Assembly: GCA_009912175.1 (NCBI GenBank) | Contig: WNDQ01000008.1 | Coordinates: 1-64,000 of the forward strand | DNA length: 64,000 nt | DNA from: Paracidovorax wautersii | GTDB taxonomy: Bacteria; Pseudomonadota; Gammaproteobacteria; Burkholderiales; Burkholderiaceae_C | Reading direction: 5' to 3' | Part shown: piece after piece, positions 56,784-64,000 of the stretch | Position numbering within the stretch: the stretch's first letter is position 1 | Layout of the letters: every line of letters starts with the position of its first letter | The notes under the pieces: model-generated | Told to the model about the DNA's origin: nothing | What the model saw: the letters and a program-made list of their open reading frames with translations, nothing else | Databases searched by the model: none | Program-made: the position numbers and the translations under genes

Positions 56784-58793
56784 TCAGCTTGCGGCGTCGA
56801 GGCGGATCTGCACGCTGCCCGCGTGGTAGATCGCCGTGGCCTTGAAGCCCTGCACCGTCACGCTGGCGAACTGGCCGTGCACACGTTGGGCTTGCAGCAC
56901 CGTCAGCGTGTCGCCGGCCTTGGGGGTGTAGCCAGCGGCGAACGAGACCACCAGATTGCCGGCCAGGGCCGCGTCGGACTGCGTGGCGAGCTGGCCCGCG
57001 TCGTTGGCGCCCAGTTGCGCGTCCAGCGTGCCGTTCGCGGTTTGGGTGTAGGTGCCGGGCAGTTGCAGCGCCGTGTCGGTGCGCGTGGCCAGCGTGCCGC
57101 CGCCGACGTAGACCGCGCCCTGGCCCAGCGCCGTGCTGGAGGCCGCCTGCAGCGTGCCGCCCGCGATCTCGGTGCCGCCGCTGTACTGGTTGGCGCCGGC
57201 CAGCACCAGCGTGCCCGTGCCCTGCTTGGTGAGCTTGCCGGCGCCGGCGATGGCGTTGCGCCAGCTGTCCAGTGCCTGGAAGCCGCCCTGGCTGGCGTCC
57301 ATCGTCACGGCCACGTCGCCGTTGAAGGCGCCGTAGCCGTCGGCGGCCGCGAACAGGTTCAGGCGGGCCCAGCCTTCGCCGTCACCGTCCAGCACGTAGC
57401 CGGAGTCGATGGCGGTGGTCTTGAGCACCACGCGGCGCTGCTCGGCGCTCAGGTAGGGCAGGCGGGTTTCCAGCAGCACCTCGGCACCCTTGGGCACGCT
57501 GGCGGCAGCGCCCGCGGCGCCGGTGCGTGCCAGACCATAGGTCATGCGCTGCAGGAAGAGGGCGCGCAGGGCCGTGGCGTCGCTGAAGCGGTCGTAGTCG
57601 GTCTGCGTGCGGTCGCTGGTCTTGGGCGTGTGGGCGTAGGTCTTGAGCGCGTTGAAGTCGCTCACGCCGGCCTGCGCCGTCAGGTAGCCCTGGGCCTGGC
57701 CGTAGGCGGCTTTCTTCACGGCGTCGGTGTAGTAGGCGACGCTGTTGAGGTTGTAGGCGACCACGGCGGTGGCGTGCACACGCCCGCCCATCACGTCCAG
57801 CGGCGAATGCATGCCGGCCAGGATGCGGTTCTCGCCCATCTCCATCGCGCGCGCCAGCAGCTCCTGGTAACGCTGCGGCACCAGGTAGGCCATGGTCAGC
57901 GTGTCGCGCCAGGCCTCGGCCGTGTGGCCGCTGGGGAAACCGCCGTCGGTGGCCGGGGTGCTGCTCTTGGCCGATTCGAGCGCGGGCACGACCTTGACGT
58001 CGCTGCTCCAGCGCCACGGGCGGCCATATTTATAGAAACGTTTGGGCGGCTCGGTCGAGCCGTCGGCCAGGTTGCCGATGAAGTCCACCGCCAGCCCCAG
58101 GTCGGTGTTGCCCGCCGAGGTGCCCACGCCCAGGTTGTTGCCGCCGTCGTTGACGGCCGGCGACAGGGCCGTGTTCGGGTCGACCGCCGTGATGGTGGTG
58201 GTCTGCCGCGTGCCAGCACGCCACAGGCTGGTCAGCGGGCCCAGGCCGTCGCTCACGCTGTAGCCCTTTTGCCGGCGGTCGTCGAGGTAGGCGGCCAGCG
58301 CCTGCTCGGTGGTGCGCGACTGGGTGGCCGCCTTCACGTAGTCGATGTTGCCGGTGTGCACGGCGGCGTTCTTGACCGTGCCGTCGGTGTTGTCGCCCGG
58401 GATGCCGCTCCAGGTGGCGGCGGTGACGGCCGGGCAGCCGTTGACTGCGTCCAGCGTCACACCAGCGTCGACCTTGAGCGAACTGGGCGTCCAGATCGTC
58501 AGAAAACCCTGCAGCACACGCGCGCCGGCGTTGGTGTCCAGCGTGACGTGGCAGGGGTCGTTGCGCTGGTTGGTGGCGCCGGTGTCGACATAGGCCGTGG
58601 CCGAGGGCACGGGCGCGCTGTCGGTCTGGCCCAGGCCGGAAGGGGCGCCCGGCGCGACGTAGTCGTCGGTGCCGCCGTCGTTGTTGTTGTCATCGCCGCC
58701 GCAGGCGGCCAGTGCCAGCAGGCTGGCCAGGGCGATGGTGCGCAGGCCCAGGGCGACGAAAGGGGCGAGACGGGAAGCAAAAGGGAGCGTCAT
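56784..58793 (-). CDS. PAP2 acid-phosphatase lipoprotein with autotransporter-type repeat
   Basis: The protein has 669 residues. A signal ends in a lipobox L-A-A-C31, followed by an Asp/Asn-rich spacer. The PAP2/class A acid phosphatase signature is complete: K251-x6-R-P259, P-S-G-H290, R323-x5-H329-x3-D333. From about 540 a passenger-associated repeat (GAGKLTKQGTGTLVLAGANQ and YSGGTEIAGGTLQ) begins a beta-helix-like part that fills the C-terminus, with no autotransporter barrel. It probably acts as a surface or periplasmic phosphatase anchored by lipid. The combination is unusual. Confidence 0.85.
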   Translation of the reverse strand: MTLPFASRLAPFVALGLRTIALASLLALAACGGDDNNNDGGTDDYVAPGAPSGLGQTDSAPVPSATAYVDTGATNQRNDPCHVTLDTNAGARVLQGFLTIWTPSSLKVDAGVTLDAVNGCPAVTAATWSGIPGDNTDGTVKNAAVHTGNIDYVKAATQSRTTEQALAAYLDDRRQKGYSVSDGLGPLTSLWRAGTRQTTTITAVDPNTALSPAVNDGGNNLGVGTSAGNTDLGLAVDFIGNLADGSTEPPKRFYKYGRPWRWSSDVKVVPALESAKSSTPATDGGFPSGHTAEAWRDTLTMAYLVPQRYQELLARAMEMGENRILAGMHSPLDVMGGRVHATAVVAYNLNSVAYYTDAVKKAAYGQAQGYLTAQAGVSDFNALKTYAHTPKTSDRTQTDYDRFSDATALRALFLQRMTYGLARTGAAGAAASVPKGAEVLLETRLPYLSAEQRRVVLKTTAIDSGYVLDGDGEGWARLNLFAAADGYGAFNGDVAVTMDASQGGFQALDSWRNAIAGAGKLTKQGTGTLVLAGANQYSGGTEIAGGTLQAASSTALGQGAVYVGGGTLATRTDTALQLPGTYTQTANGTLDAQLGANDAGQLATQSDAALAGNLVVSFAAGYTPKAGDTLTVLQAQRVHGQFASVTVQGFKATAIYHAGSVQIRLDAAS

Positions 58794-58931
58794 GGCGATG
58801 GCACAGCGGATTTCGAAAGACCGCGATGATCGCCAGCGTTCGTGAAATCTGTGTGACGCCGCCTAGGGGCGCGTATGCCTTGTCGCGCTGTCTCCTAAGC
58901 GCCTGGTTTCGCGTGTGGCGCGTGCGGCAGG

Positions 58932-60797
58932 TCAGGCAGCGGCTTCCTGCTCTTCCACCAGGAAGCCGCCGCTCTGGTGCGCCCACAGCCGCGCGTAGAT
59001 GCCGCCGGCGGCCAGCAGTTCGGCGTGCGTGCCCTGTTCGGCGATGCGGCCGCGGTCGAGCACGATCAGGCGGTCCATGGCGGCGATGGTGGACAGGCGG
59101 TGCGCGATGGCGATCACGGTCTTGCCCTGCATGAGGTCGTCCAGGCTGCCCTGGATCGCGGCTTCGACCTCGGAGTCGAGCGCGCTGGTGGCCTCGTCGA
59201 GCAGCAGGATGGGGGCGTCCTTGAGCATGACGCGCGCGATGGCGATGCGCTGGCGCTGGCCACCCGAGAGCTTGACGCCGCGTTCGCCCACGTGCACGTC
59301 GTAGCCGGTGCGGCCCTGCGCGTCCTTGAGCGTGGTGATGAACTCGTGCGCATGGGAGGCCTTGGCGGCGCGCACCATGGCCTCGTCGCTGGCGTCGGGG
59401 CGGCCGTAGAGGATGTTCTCGCGCACCCAGCGGTGCAGCAGCGCGGTGTCCTGCGTGACCATGCCGATCTGCGCGCGCAGGCTTTCCTGCGTGACCTGCG
59501 CGATGTCCTGGCCGTCGATCAGCAGGCGGCCGTGCTCGACGTCGTAAAAGCGCAGCAGCAGGTTGACGATGGTCGACTTGCCCGCGCCCGAACGGCCAAC
59601 CAGGCCGATCTTTTCGCCCGGCCGGATGGTGAGGGTGAGGTCGTCGATCACGGGCTTGTCGGCACCGTAGCCAAAACGCACGTTCTCCAGCCGCACCTCG
59701 CCGCGCGGCACCGTCAGGCGGCCCGCGCCCGGCGCGTCCAGGATCGCGTGGCTGCGCGAGATGGTGTTGAGCCCGTCCTGCACCGTGCCCAGGTGCTCGA
59801 ACAGCGCGGCGGTTTCCCACAGGATCCAGTGCGACAGGCCGATCAGGCGCAGCGCCATGGCGGTTGCGGCCGCCACCGCGCCCATGCCGACCTGGCCCTG
59901 GATCCACAGGTAGATCGCCACGCCCGAGGTCGCCATGATCAGCAGGATCATGAGCGCGTGGTTGACGATCTCGAAGCCGCTGACCAGCCGCATCTGGCGG
60001 TAGACCGTGCCCAGGAAATCGCGCATCGCGCTGCGTGCGTAGTCGGCCTCGCGCCCGGCGTGCGAGAACAGCTTGACGGTGGCGATGTTGGTGTAGGCGT
60101 CGGTGATGCGCCCGGTCATGAGCGAGCGCGCGCTGGCCTGCGCCTTGGACGAGGCGCCCAGGCGCGGCACGTAGTAGGCAATGGTCGCCACATACGACAC
60201 CGCCCAGAGGCCGAAGGGCAGCAGCAGGACGCTGTCGAAGGAGCCCACCACCACGGCCATGGCCGTGAAGGTGATGGCCATGAAGGTCAGCACGTCGCCC
60301 ACGATGATGCAGACGTCGCGCACCGACAGCGCGGTCTGCATGACCTTGGCCGAGATGCGCCCGGCAAATTCGTCCTGGTAGAAGCCCAGGCTCTGGTTGA
60401 GCAGCCAGCGGTGAAAACGCCAGCGCAGCATCATCGGAAAGTTGCCGGCCAGCGCCTGGTGCTTGAACATCGTCTGCAGCGCGATCAGCGCCACGCTGCC
60501 CAGCAGGATGGCCGCGATGAGCAGGATCTCGCCCTTTTGCGCGGCCCAGAAGCCGCCGGCCGGCGTGGCGCTGAGCCGGTCGACCACGCTGCCCAGGGTG
60601 GCGTAGAGCCAGGCCTCGAAGGCGCCCGTGACGGCGGTCAGCACCATCATGGCCAGCAGCCAGGGGCGCGCGCCTTCGGTGCTGGCCCAGATGAAGGGAA
60701 CCAGCCGGTTGGGCATGGGCTTGTGCACGCCCGATTCGGCGCGGTCTTGGGCTTCCTGGCCGAAGGGCGGAAGCAGTTTTTCAAACCACTGAAACAA
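58932..60797 (-). CDS. ABC exporter, fused membrane and ATPase domains (MsbA-like)
   Basis: The protein has about 621 residues. A membrane domain with six helices (about 25-330) is followed by an ATPase with Walker [13 protein letters not shown]-loop [10 protein letters not shown], signature [17 protein letters not shown], Walker [13 protein letters not shown] and H-loop IAHRLS. The start is probably the TTG at 60797: GGAG lies six bases upstream and the protein then begins F-Q-W-F-E-K-L, as in relatives. It works as a homo- or heterodimer exporting lipids or drugs. It lies 55 bases after serB. Confidence 0.9.
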   Translation of the reverse strand: MFQWFEKLLPPFGQEAQDRAESGVHKPMPNRLVPFIWASTEGARPWLLAMMVLTAVTGAFEAWLYATLGSVVDRLSATPAGGFWAAQKGEILLIAAILLGSVALIALQTMFKHQALAGNFPMMLRWRFHRWLLNQSLGFYQDEFAGRISAKVMQTALSVRDVCIIVGDVLTFMAITFTAMAVVVGSFDSVLLLPFGLWAVSYVATIAYYVPRLGASSKAQASARSLMTGRITDAYTNIATVKLFSHAGREADYARSAMRDFLGTVYRQMRLVSGFEIVNHALMILLIMATSGVAIYLWIQGQVGMGAVAAATAMALRLIGLSHWILWETAALFEHLGTVQDGLNTISRSHAILDAPGAGRLTVPRGEVRLENVRFGYGADKPVIDDLTLTIRPGEKIGLVGRSGAGKSTIVNLLLRFYDVEHGRLLIDGQDIAQVTQESLRAQIGMVTQDTALLHRWVRENILYGRPDASDEAMVRAAKASHAHEFITTLKDAQGRTGYDVHVGERGVKLSGGQRQRIAIARVMLKDAPILLLDEATSALDSEVEAAIQGSLDDLMQGKTVIAIAHRLSTIAAMDRLIVLDRGRIAEQGTHAELLAAGGIYARLWAHQSGGFLVEEQEAAA

Positions 60798-60852
60798 ACC
60801 AGTCTCCAGTTTTTTTCCGGTGGCGCGCGGTGCCGCGCCGCCCCGGGAGGGA

Positions 60853-61566
60853 TTAGCGCAGGATTTCAAGCAGGCGGTCGAGCCCGCCTTCATTGATGGC
60901 GACCTTGGCGCCCACGCTCACGCGCGGCTTGGCGTGGTAGGCCACGGACAGGCCGGCGGCCTCCATCATGGGGATGTCGTTGGAGCCGTCGCCCACCGCG
61001 ATGGTCTGCGCCGGGCTCAGGCCCAGCAGCGAGGCCACGCCCAGCAGCGTGCGGCGCTTGATGTCGCCATCGCACACGTCGCCCCAGTCCTGGCGCACCA
61101 CCTGGCCGGTGAGCACGCCATTGGCCTGCTCCAGCAGGTTGGCGCGCACGAAGTCCAGGCCCAGGCGGTGGCGCAGCTGCTCGGCAAAGAAGGTGAAGCC
61201 GCCGGAGACCAGCAGCACCTTCAGGCCGGCCTGCTGGCAGGCGCGCACCAGGGCTTCGGCGCCGGGGTTCAGGCGCAGGCGCTCGTCGTAGACCTGCTGC
61301 AGCGCGCTCACCGGCACGCCCTTGAGCAGGGCCACGCGCTGGCGCAGGCTGTCGCGGAAGTTGGTGATCTCGCCGCGCATGGTCGCCTCGGTGATGGCGG
61401 CGACCTCGGCCTTCTTGCCCACGGCGTCGGCGATCTCGTCGATGCACTCGATGTTGATCAGCGTCGAGTCCATGTCGAAGGCGATGAGCTTGTAGTCGGC
61501 CAGCGCCAGCGGCGGCGTGATGCCCTGGATGACGAGGCCGGGGGAAATCTCGAGGGTGTTGCTCAT
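60853..61566 (-). CDS. serB: Phosphoserine phosphatase
   Basis: The protein has 237 residues. HAD motifs are intact: FDMDSTLINIECIDE (nucleophile and acid Asp), VSGGFTFFAEQL (motif II), K in GDIKRRTLL and GDGSNDIPMM (motif IV). It is the last enzyme of serine synthesis. The N-terminal ACT-like domain of longer SerB proteins is absent, which is usual in Burkholderiales. The start is the ATG at 61566, 24 bases after the MFS stop. Confidence 0.95.
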   Translation of the reverse strand: MSNTLEISPGLVIQGITPPLALADYKLIAFDMDSTLINIECIDEIADAVGKKAEVAAITEATMRGEITNFRDSLRQRVALLKGVPVSALQQVYDERLRLNPGAEALVRACQQAGLKVLLVSGGFTFFAEQLRHRLGLDFVRANLLEQANGVLTGQVVRQDWGDVCDGDIKRRTLLGVASLLGLSPAQTIAVGDGSNDIPMMEAAGLSVAYHAKPRVSVGAKVAINEGGLDRLLEILR

Positions 61567-61590
61567 GGTGTGATGGACGTCTGCGGTCGG

Positions 61591-62985
61591 TCAGGAAGAA
61601 GTGGCGGGCGCCAGCACCTGCCGGCGCACCAGGTTGATGGCCATGGCCGTGGCGCCGAACGCCATGGCCGCGCCCAGGGCGATGCTGCCGCCGTGGCTGG
61701 CGCTCAGCGCGAAGCATAAACCGGCCAGCACGGCGCCCCAGGCCTGGCCGCTGACGCGCGCGGTGGCCTGCATGCCGCCGGCCGCGCCGCTGCGTGTGCG
61801 CGGCTGGGCCGACAGCATCTCGCGGTTGTTGGGGGCCTGGAAACAGCCGAAGCCGATGCCGGCCAGCAGCAGGCCGAAGACCATCCAGCCGTCATGGCTG
61901 CCAACCGGCAGCAGCGCGGCCAGGGCCAACCCGGCGATGAGCAGCGCGGCGCTGATGACGCACATGCCGGCCGCCTGCACGCGGTCGACGAAGGGCGAGA
62001 TGGCCAGGTTGGTCAGCGACGAGCCGATCGGCCAGGCGGTCATCAAGAGGCCGGTCTGCACCACGCTGCGGCCCAGCGTGTGCTGCAGGTAGAAGGGCAG
62101 GGCCACGAAGGCGCACATCTGCGCCGCGAACATGCAGAACGAGGCCGAGATGGCCCAGCGAAAACGCTGGATGGCGAACAGGTCCAGCGGCAGCAGCGGC
62201 GTGGCCTGGCCCCGGCTGCGGCGCACCAGCAGCCACAGCGCCAGCGCGGCCAGCGCGATCAGCGGCACGGCCACCCAAGGGCGGTGCATGAGCATGCCCA
62301 GGCCGACCACGCCCAGGCACATGCCCAGGCCGTTGAGCAGCAGGCTCCAGAGGTCGAAGCCGCGCGGCTGGCGTGGCGTGGCCGGCAGCGTGCGGCAGGC
62401 CACGAGCGCCGCGATGCCGATCGGCACGTTGAGCACGAACAGCCACGGCCAGTCGGCCACCGACAGCACCGCCGCGCAGATCGACGGGCCGGCCGCCGAC
62501 GAGACCGTGACCACGAAGGCGTTGCGCGCGATGCCCTTGCCCAGGTCGGCCGCGGGGTAGCTGTAGCGCAGCAGCGCCGACGAGCAGCACATGATGGCGC
62601 TGGCCGCCAGGCCCTGCACCACGCGCGCGGCGACCAGCGCCTCGATGCTGCCGGCCAGCGCGCAGGCCAGCGAGGCCAGCGTGAACACCAGCACACCGCC
62701 GCTGAAGATGCGGCGGTAGCCGACGCGCTCGCCCAGCGCGGCAAAGGGCAGCAGCGTGGCGATGATGGCGAGCTGGTAGGCGTTGACGATCCAGATCGCC
62801 GCCGACGGGCTGGCGTGGAGGTCGGCCGCGATGGTGGGCAGGGCCACGTTGGCCAGCGTGCCGTCGAGCACGCTGAGCATGATGCCCAGCACCACGGCCA
62901 GGATGGCCCAGACGCGGCGCGGCATGGGCAGGCCGTCGTCGACGGGTGGTGTGGCTGCGGCGAGGGGTGTGGTGGACGGGCTCAT
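61591..62985 (-). CDS. MFS transporter, DHA2-like
   Basis: The protein has 464 residues with about 14 membrane segments. SVLDGTLANVALPTIAADL at the N-terminus, motif A-like LGERVGYRRIF and motif C-like SSAAGPSICAAVLSV are characteristic of drug:proton antiporters of the EmrB group. The ATG overlaps the mfd stop by four bases (ATGA), so it is coupled to mfd. The substrate is unknown. Confidence 0.88.
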   Translation of the reverse strand: MSPSTTPLAAATPPVDDGLPMPRRVWAILAVVLGIMLSVLDGTLANVALPTIAADLHASPSAAIWIVNAYQLAIIATLLPFAALGERVGYRRIFSGGVLVFTLASLACALAGSIEALVAARVVQGLAASAIMCCSSALLRYSYPAADLGKGIARNAFVVTVSSAAGPSICAAVLSVADWPWLFVLNVPIGIAALVACRTLPATPRQPRGFDLWSLLLNGLGMCLGVVGLGMLMHRPWVAVPLIALAALALWLLVRRSRGQATPLLPLDLFAIQRFRWAISASFCMFAAQMCAFVALPFYLQHTLGRSVVQTGLLMTAWPIGSSLTNLAISPFVDRVQAAGMCVISAALLIAGLALAALLPVGSHDGWMVFGLLLAGIGFGCFQAPNNREMLSAQPRTRSGAAGGMQATARVSGQAWGAVLAGLCFALSASHGGSIALGAAMAFGATAMAINLVRRQVLAPATSS

Positions 62986-64000
62986 GCGGCGGTGACCTCA
63001 CGCGACTGGCCGGCGCGGCCGGTGTTGTCGGCCAGCGGCTGGCCCAGGCTGCGCAGCACGTCGCGCACCATCTGCGCGCGGTCCTTGGCGTCGGGCAGGG
63101 CTTTTTCGATGCGCAGCTTTTCGTTGCCGGCCAGCTTGATGTGCCGGTTCTTCTGGATCAGGCCGATGATGGCCATGGGGTCGACCGGCGGGTTGGGGCG
63201 GAAGGTGATGTTGATCACGCCCGGCGCGGCATCGACCTTGACCACGCCGTAGGGCGCGCTGGAGACCCGCAGGCGGTGCACGTCCACCAGGCACTGCGCC
63301 TGCGCGGGCAGCTTGCCGAAGCGGTCGACGATTTCCTCGACCAGCGTGTCGATCTCGTCGTTGCTGCGCGCGGTGGCAAAACGTTTGTAGAAGGACAGGC
63401 GCAGCTGCACGTCGCCGCAGTAGTCGTCGGGTAGCAGCGCGGGGGCGTGCAGGTTGATGTCGGTGGTGGCGGCCATGGGCGCGAGCAGGTCGGGCTCCTT
63501 GCCGTCTTTCAGGCAGCGCACGGCTTCGGCCAGCATCTCGTTGTAGAGCTGGAAACCCACCTCCAGCATGTTGCCGCTCTGGCTCTCGCCCAGCACCTCG
63601 CCGGCACCGCGGATCTCCAGGTCGTGCATGGCCAGGTAGAAGCCGCTGCCCAGCTCTTCCATCTGCTGGATGGCTTCCAGGCGCTGCGCGGCCTGCTTGG
63701 TCAGGCTGTCGATGTCGGGCACCATCAGGTAGGCGTAGGCCTGGTGGTGGCTGCGGCCCACGCGGCCGCGCAGCTGGTGCAACTGCGCCAGGCCGAACTT
63801 GTCGGCGCGCGCCATCACGATGGTGTTGGCGGTCGGCACGTCGATGCCGGTCTCGATGATGGTCGAGCACAGCAGCACGTTGTAGCGCTGGGCCACGAAG
63901 TCGCGCATGACCTTTTCCAGCTCGCGCTCGGGCATCTGGCCGTGGGCCACGGCGATGCGCGCTTCAGGCAGCAGCTCGGCCAGGCGTTCGCGCCGGTTCT
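62982..64000 (-). CDS. mfd: Transcription-repair coupling factor, C-terminal part (partial)
   Basis: The 339 visible codons are the end of a gene that enters from beyond 64000. They show the C-terminal helicase motifs (IAVAHGQMPERELEKVM, VLLCSTIIETGIDVPTANTIV, LHQLRGRVGRSHHQAYAYL), the TRG-type region and the D7 domain (LHAPALLPDDYCGDVQLRLSFYKR). Mfd removes stalled RNA polymerase from DNA damage and recruits UvrA. There is no break in the visible part. Its stop overlaps the next MFS gene. Confidence 0.95.
   Translation of the reverse strand, partial: NRRERLAELLPEARIAVAHGQMPERELEKVMRDFVAQRYNVLLCSTIIETGIDVPTANTIVMARADKFGLAQLHQLRGRVGRSHHQAYAYLMVPDIDSLTKQAAQRLEAIQQMEELGSGFYLAMHDLEIRGAGEVLGESQSGNMLEVGFQLYNEMLAEAVRCLKDGKEPDLLAPMAATTDINLHAPALLPDDYCGDVQLRLSFYKRFATARSNDEIDTLVEEIVDRFGKLPAQAQCLVDVHRLRVSSAPYGVVKVDAAPGVINITFRPNPPVDPMAIIGLIQKNRHIKLAGNEKLRIEKALPDAKDRAQMVRDVLRSLGQPLADNTGRAGQSREVTAA

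Overview
The window is GC-rich, gene-dense bacterial DNA with strong G/C bias at third codon positions. Gene content and order (alaS, a lptM-lysA/cyaY divergence, mrcA, valS, queF, serB, Bug-type solute receptors, TctDE-like sensing) point to a betaproteobacterium of the order Burkholderiales, most likely Comamonadaceae. This is inferred from family content only. I see no rRNA, tRNA or CRISPR array. The only mobile element is the tip of an IS3-family insertion at the left edge.

Layout. (1) 1-1528: an IS end cuts off a LysR regulator that is divergent from an NAD(P)-binding oxidoreductase. (2) 1641-8836: seven minus-strand genes: Fe(II)/2-oxoglutarate-type oxygenase, VOC protein, BMP-family receptor, two-domain ATPase, two permeases, and a frameshifted isochorismatase-like amidohydrolase. 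This looks like uptake plus catabolism of a nucleobase-like compound. (3) 9188-10165: an orphan SsuA-like receptor. (4) 10213-15356: a citrate-type transporter (CitMHS) divergent from a TctDE-like two-component system and a solute-binding protein. (5) 15389-21507: AraC regulator, HAD dehalogenase, alaS, a kinase-fold protein and trmB. (6) 21660-22683: a probable MNT-HEPN toxin-antitoxin pair. (7) 22765-27631: a sulfate-ester operon (receptor, double-length permease, ATPase, sulfatase). (8) 27707-32831: gluQRS, LysR/pirin pair, PhzF-like, LysE-like and GST genes. (9) 32988-35815: an aminotransferase divergent from a MocR-type regulator, with a repeat operator between them. (10) 35817-37747: lysA, lptM and cyaY. 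(11) 37818-45285: a six-gene catabolic operon with a class II aldolase, two Bug receptors, a helix-turn-helix/citrate-synthase-like protein with degenerate active-site motifs, a ThDP enzyme and an aldehyde dehydrogenase. (12) 45541-64000: mostly housekeeping genes: mrcA, valS, yaaA, prolyl-4-hydroxylase-like oxygenase, alpha/beta hydrolase, queF, a PAP2 lipoprotein, an ABC exporter, serB, two MFS transporters and the 3' part of mfd.

The best candidates for something undescribed are the degenerate HTH-citrate synthase and its operon, the oxygenase/BMP-transporter operon, and the MNT-HEPN pair with direct repeats at its start. Three genes (isochorismatase, the solute-binding protein after the TctDE pair, and the DHA2-like MFS protein) each look as if one base is missing. 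That could be sequencing error or real decay.
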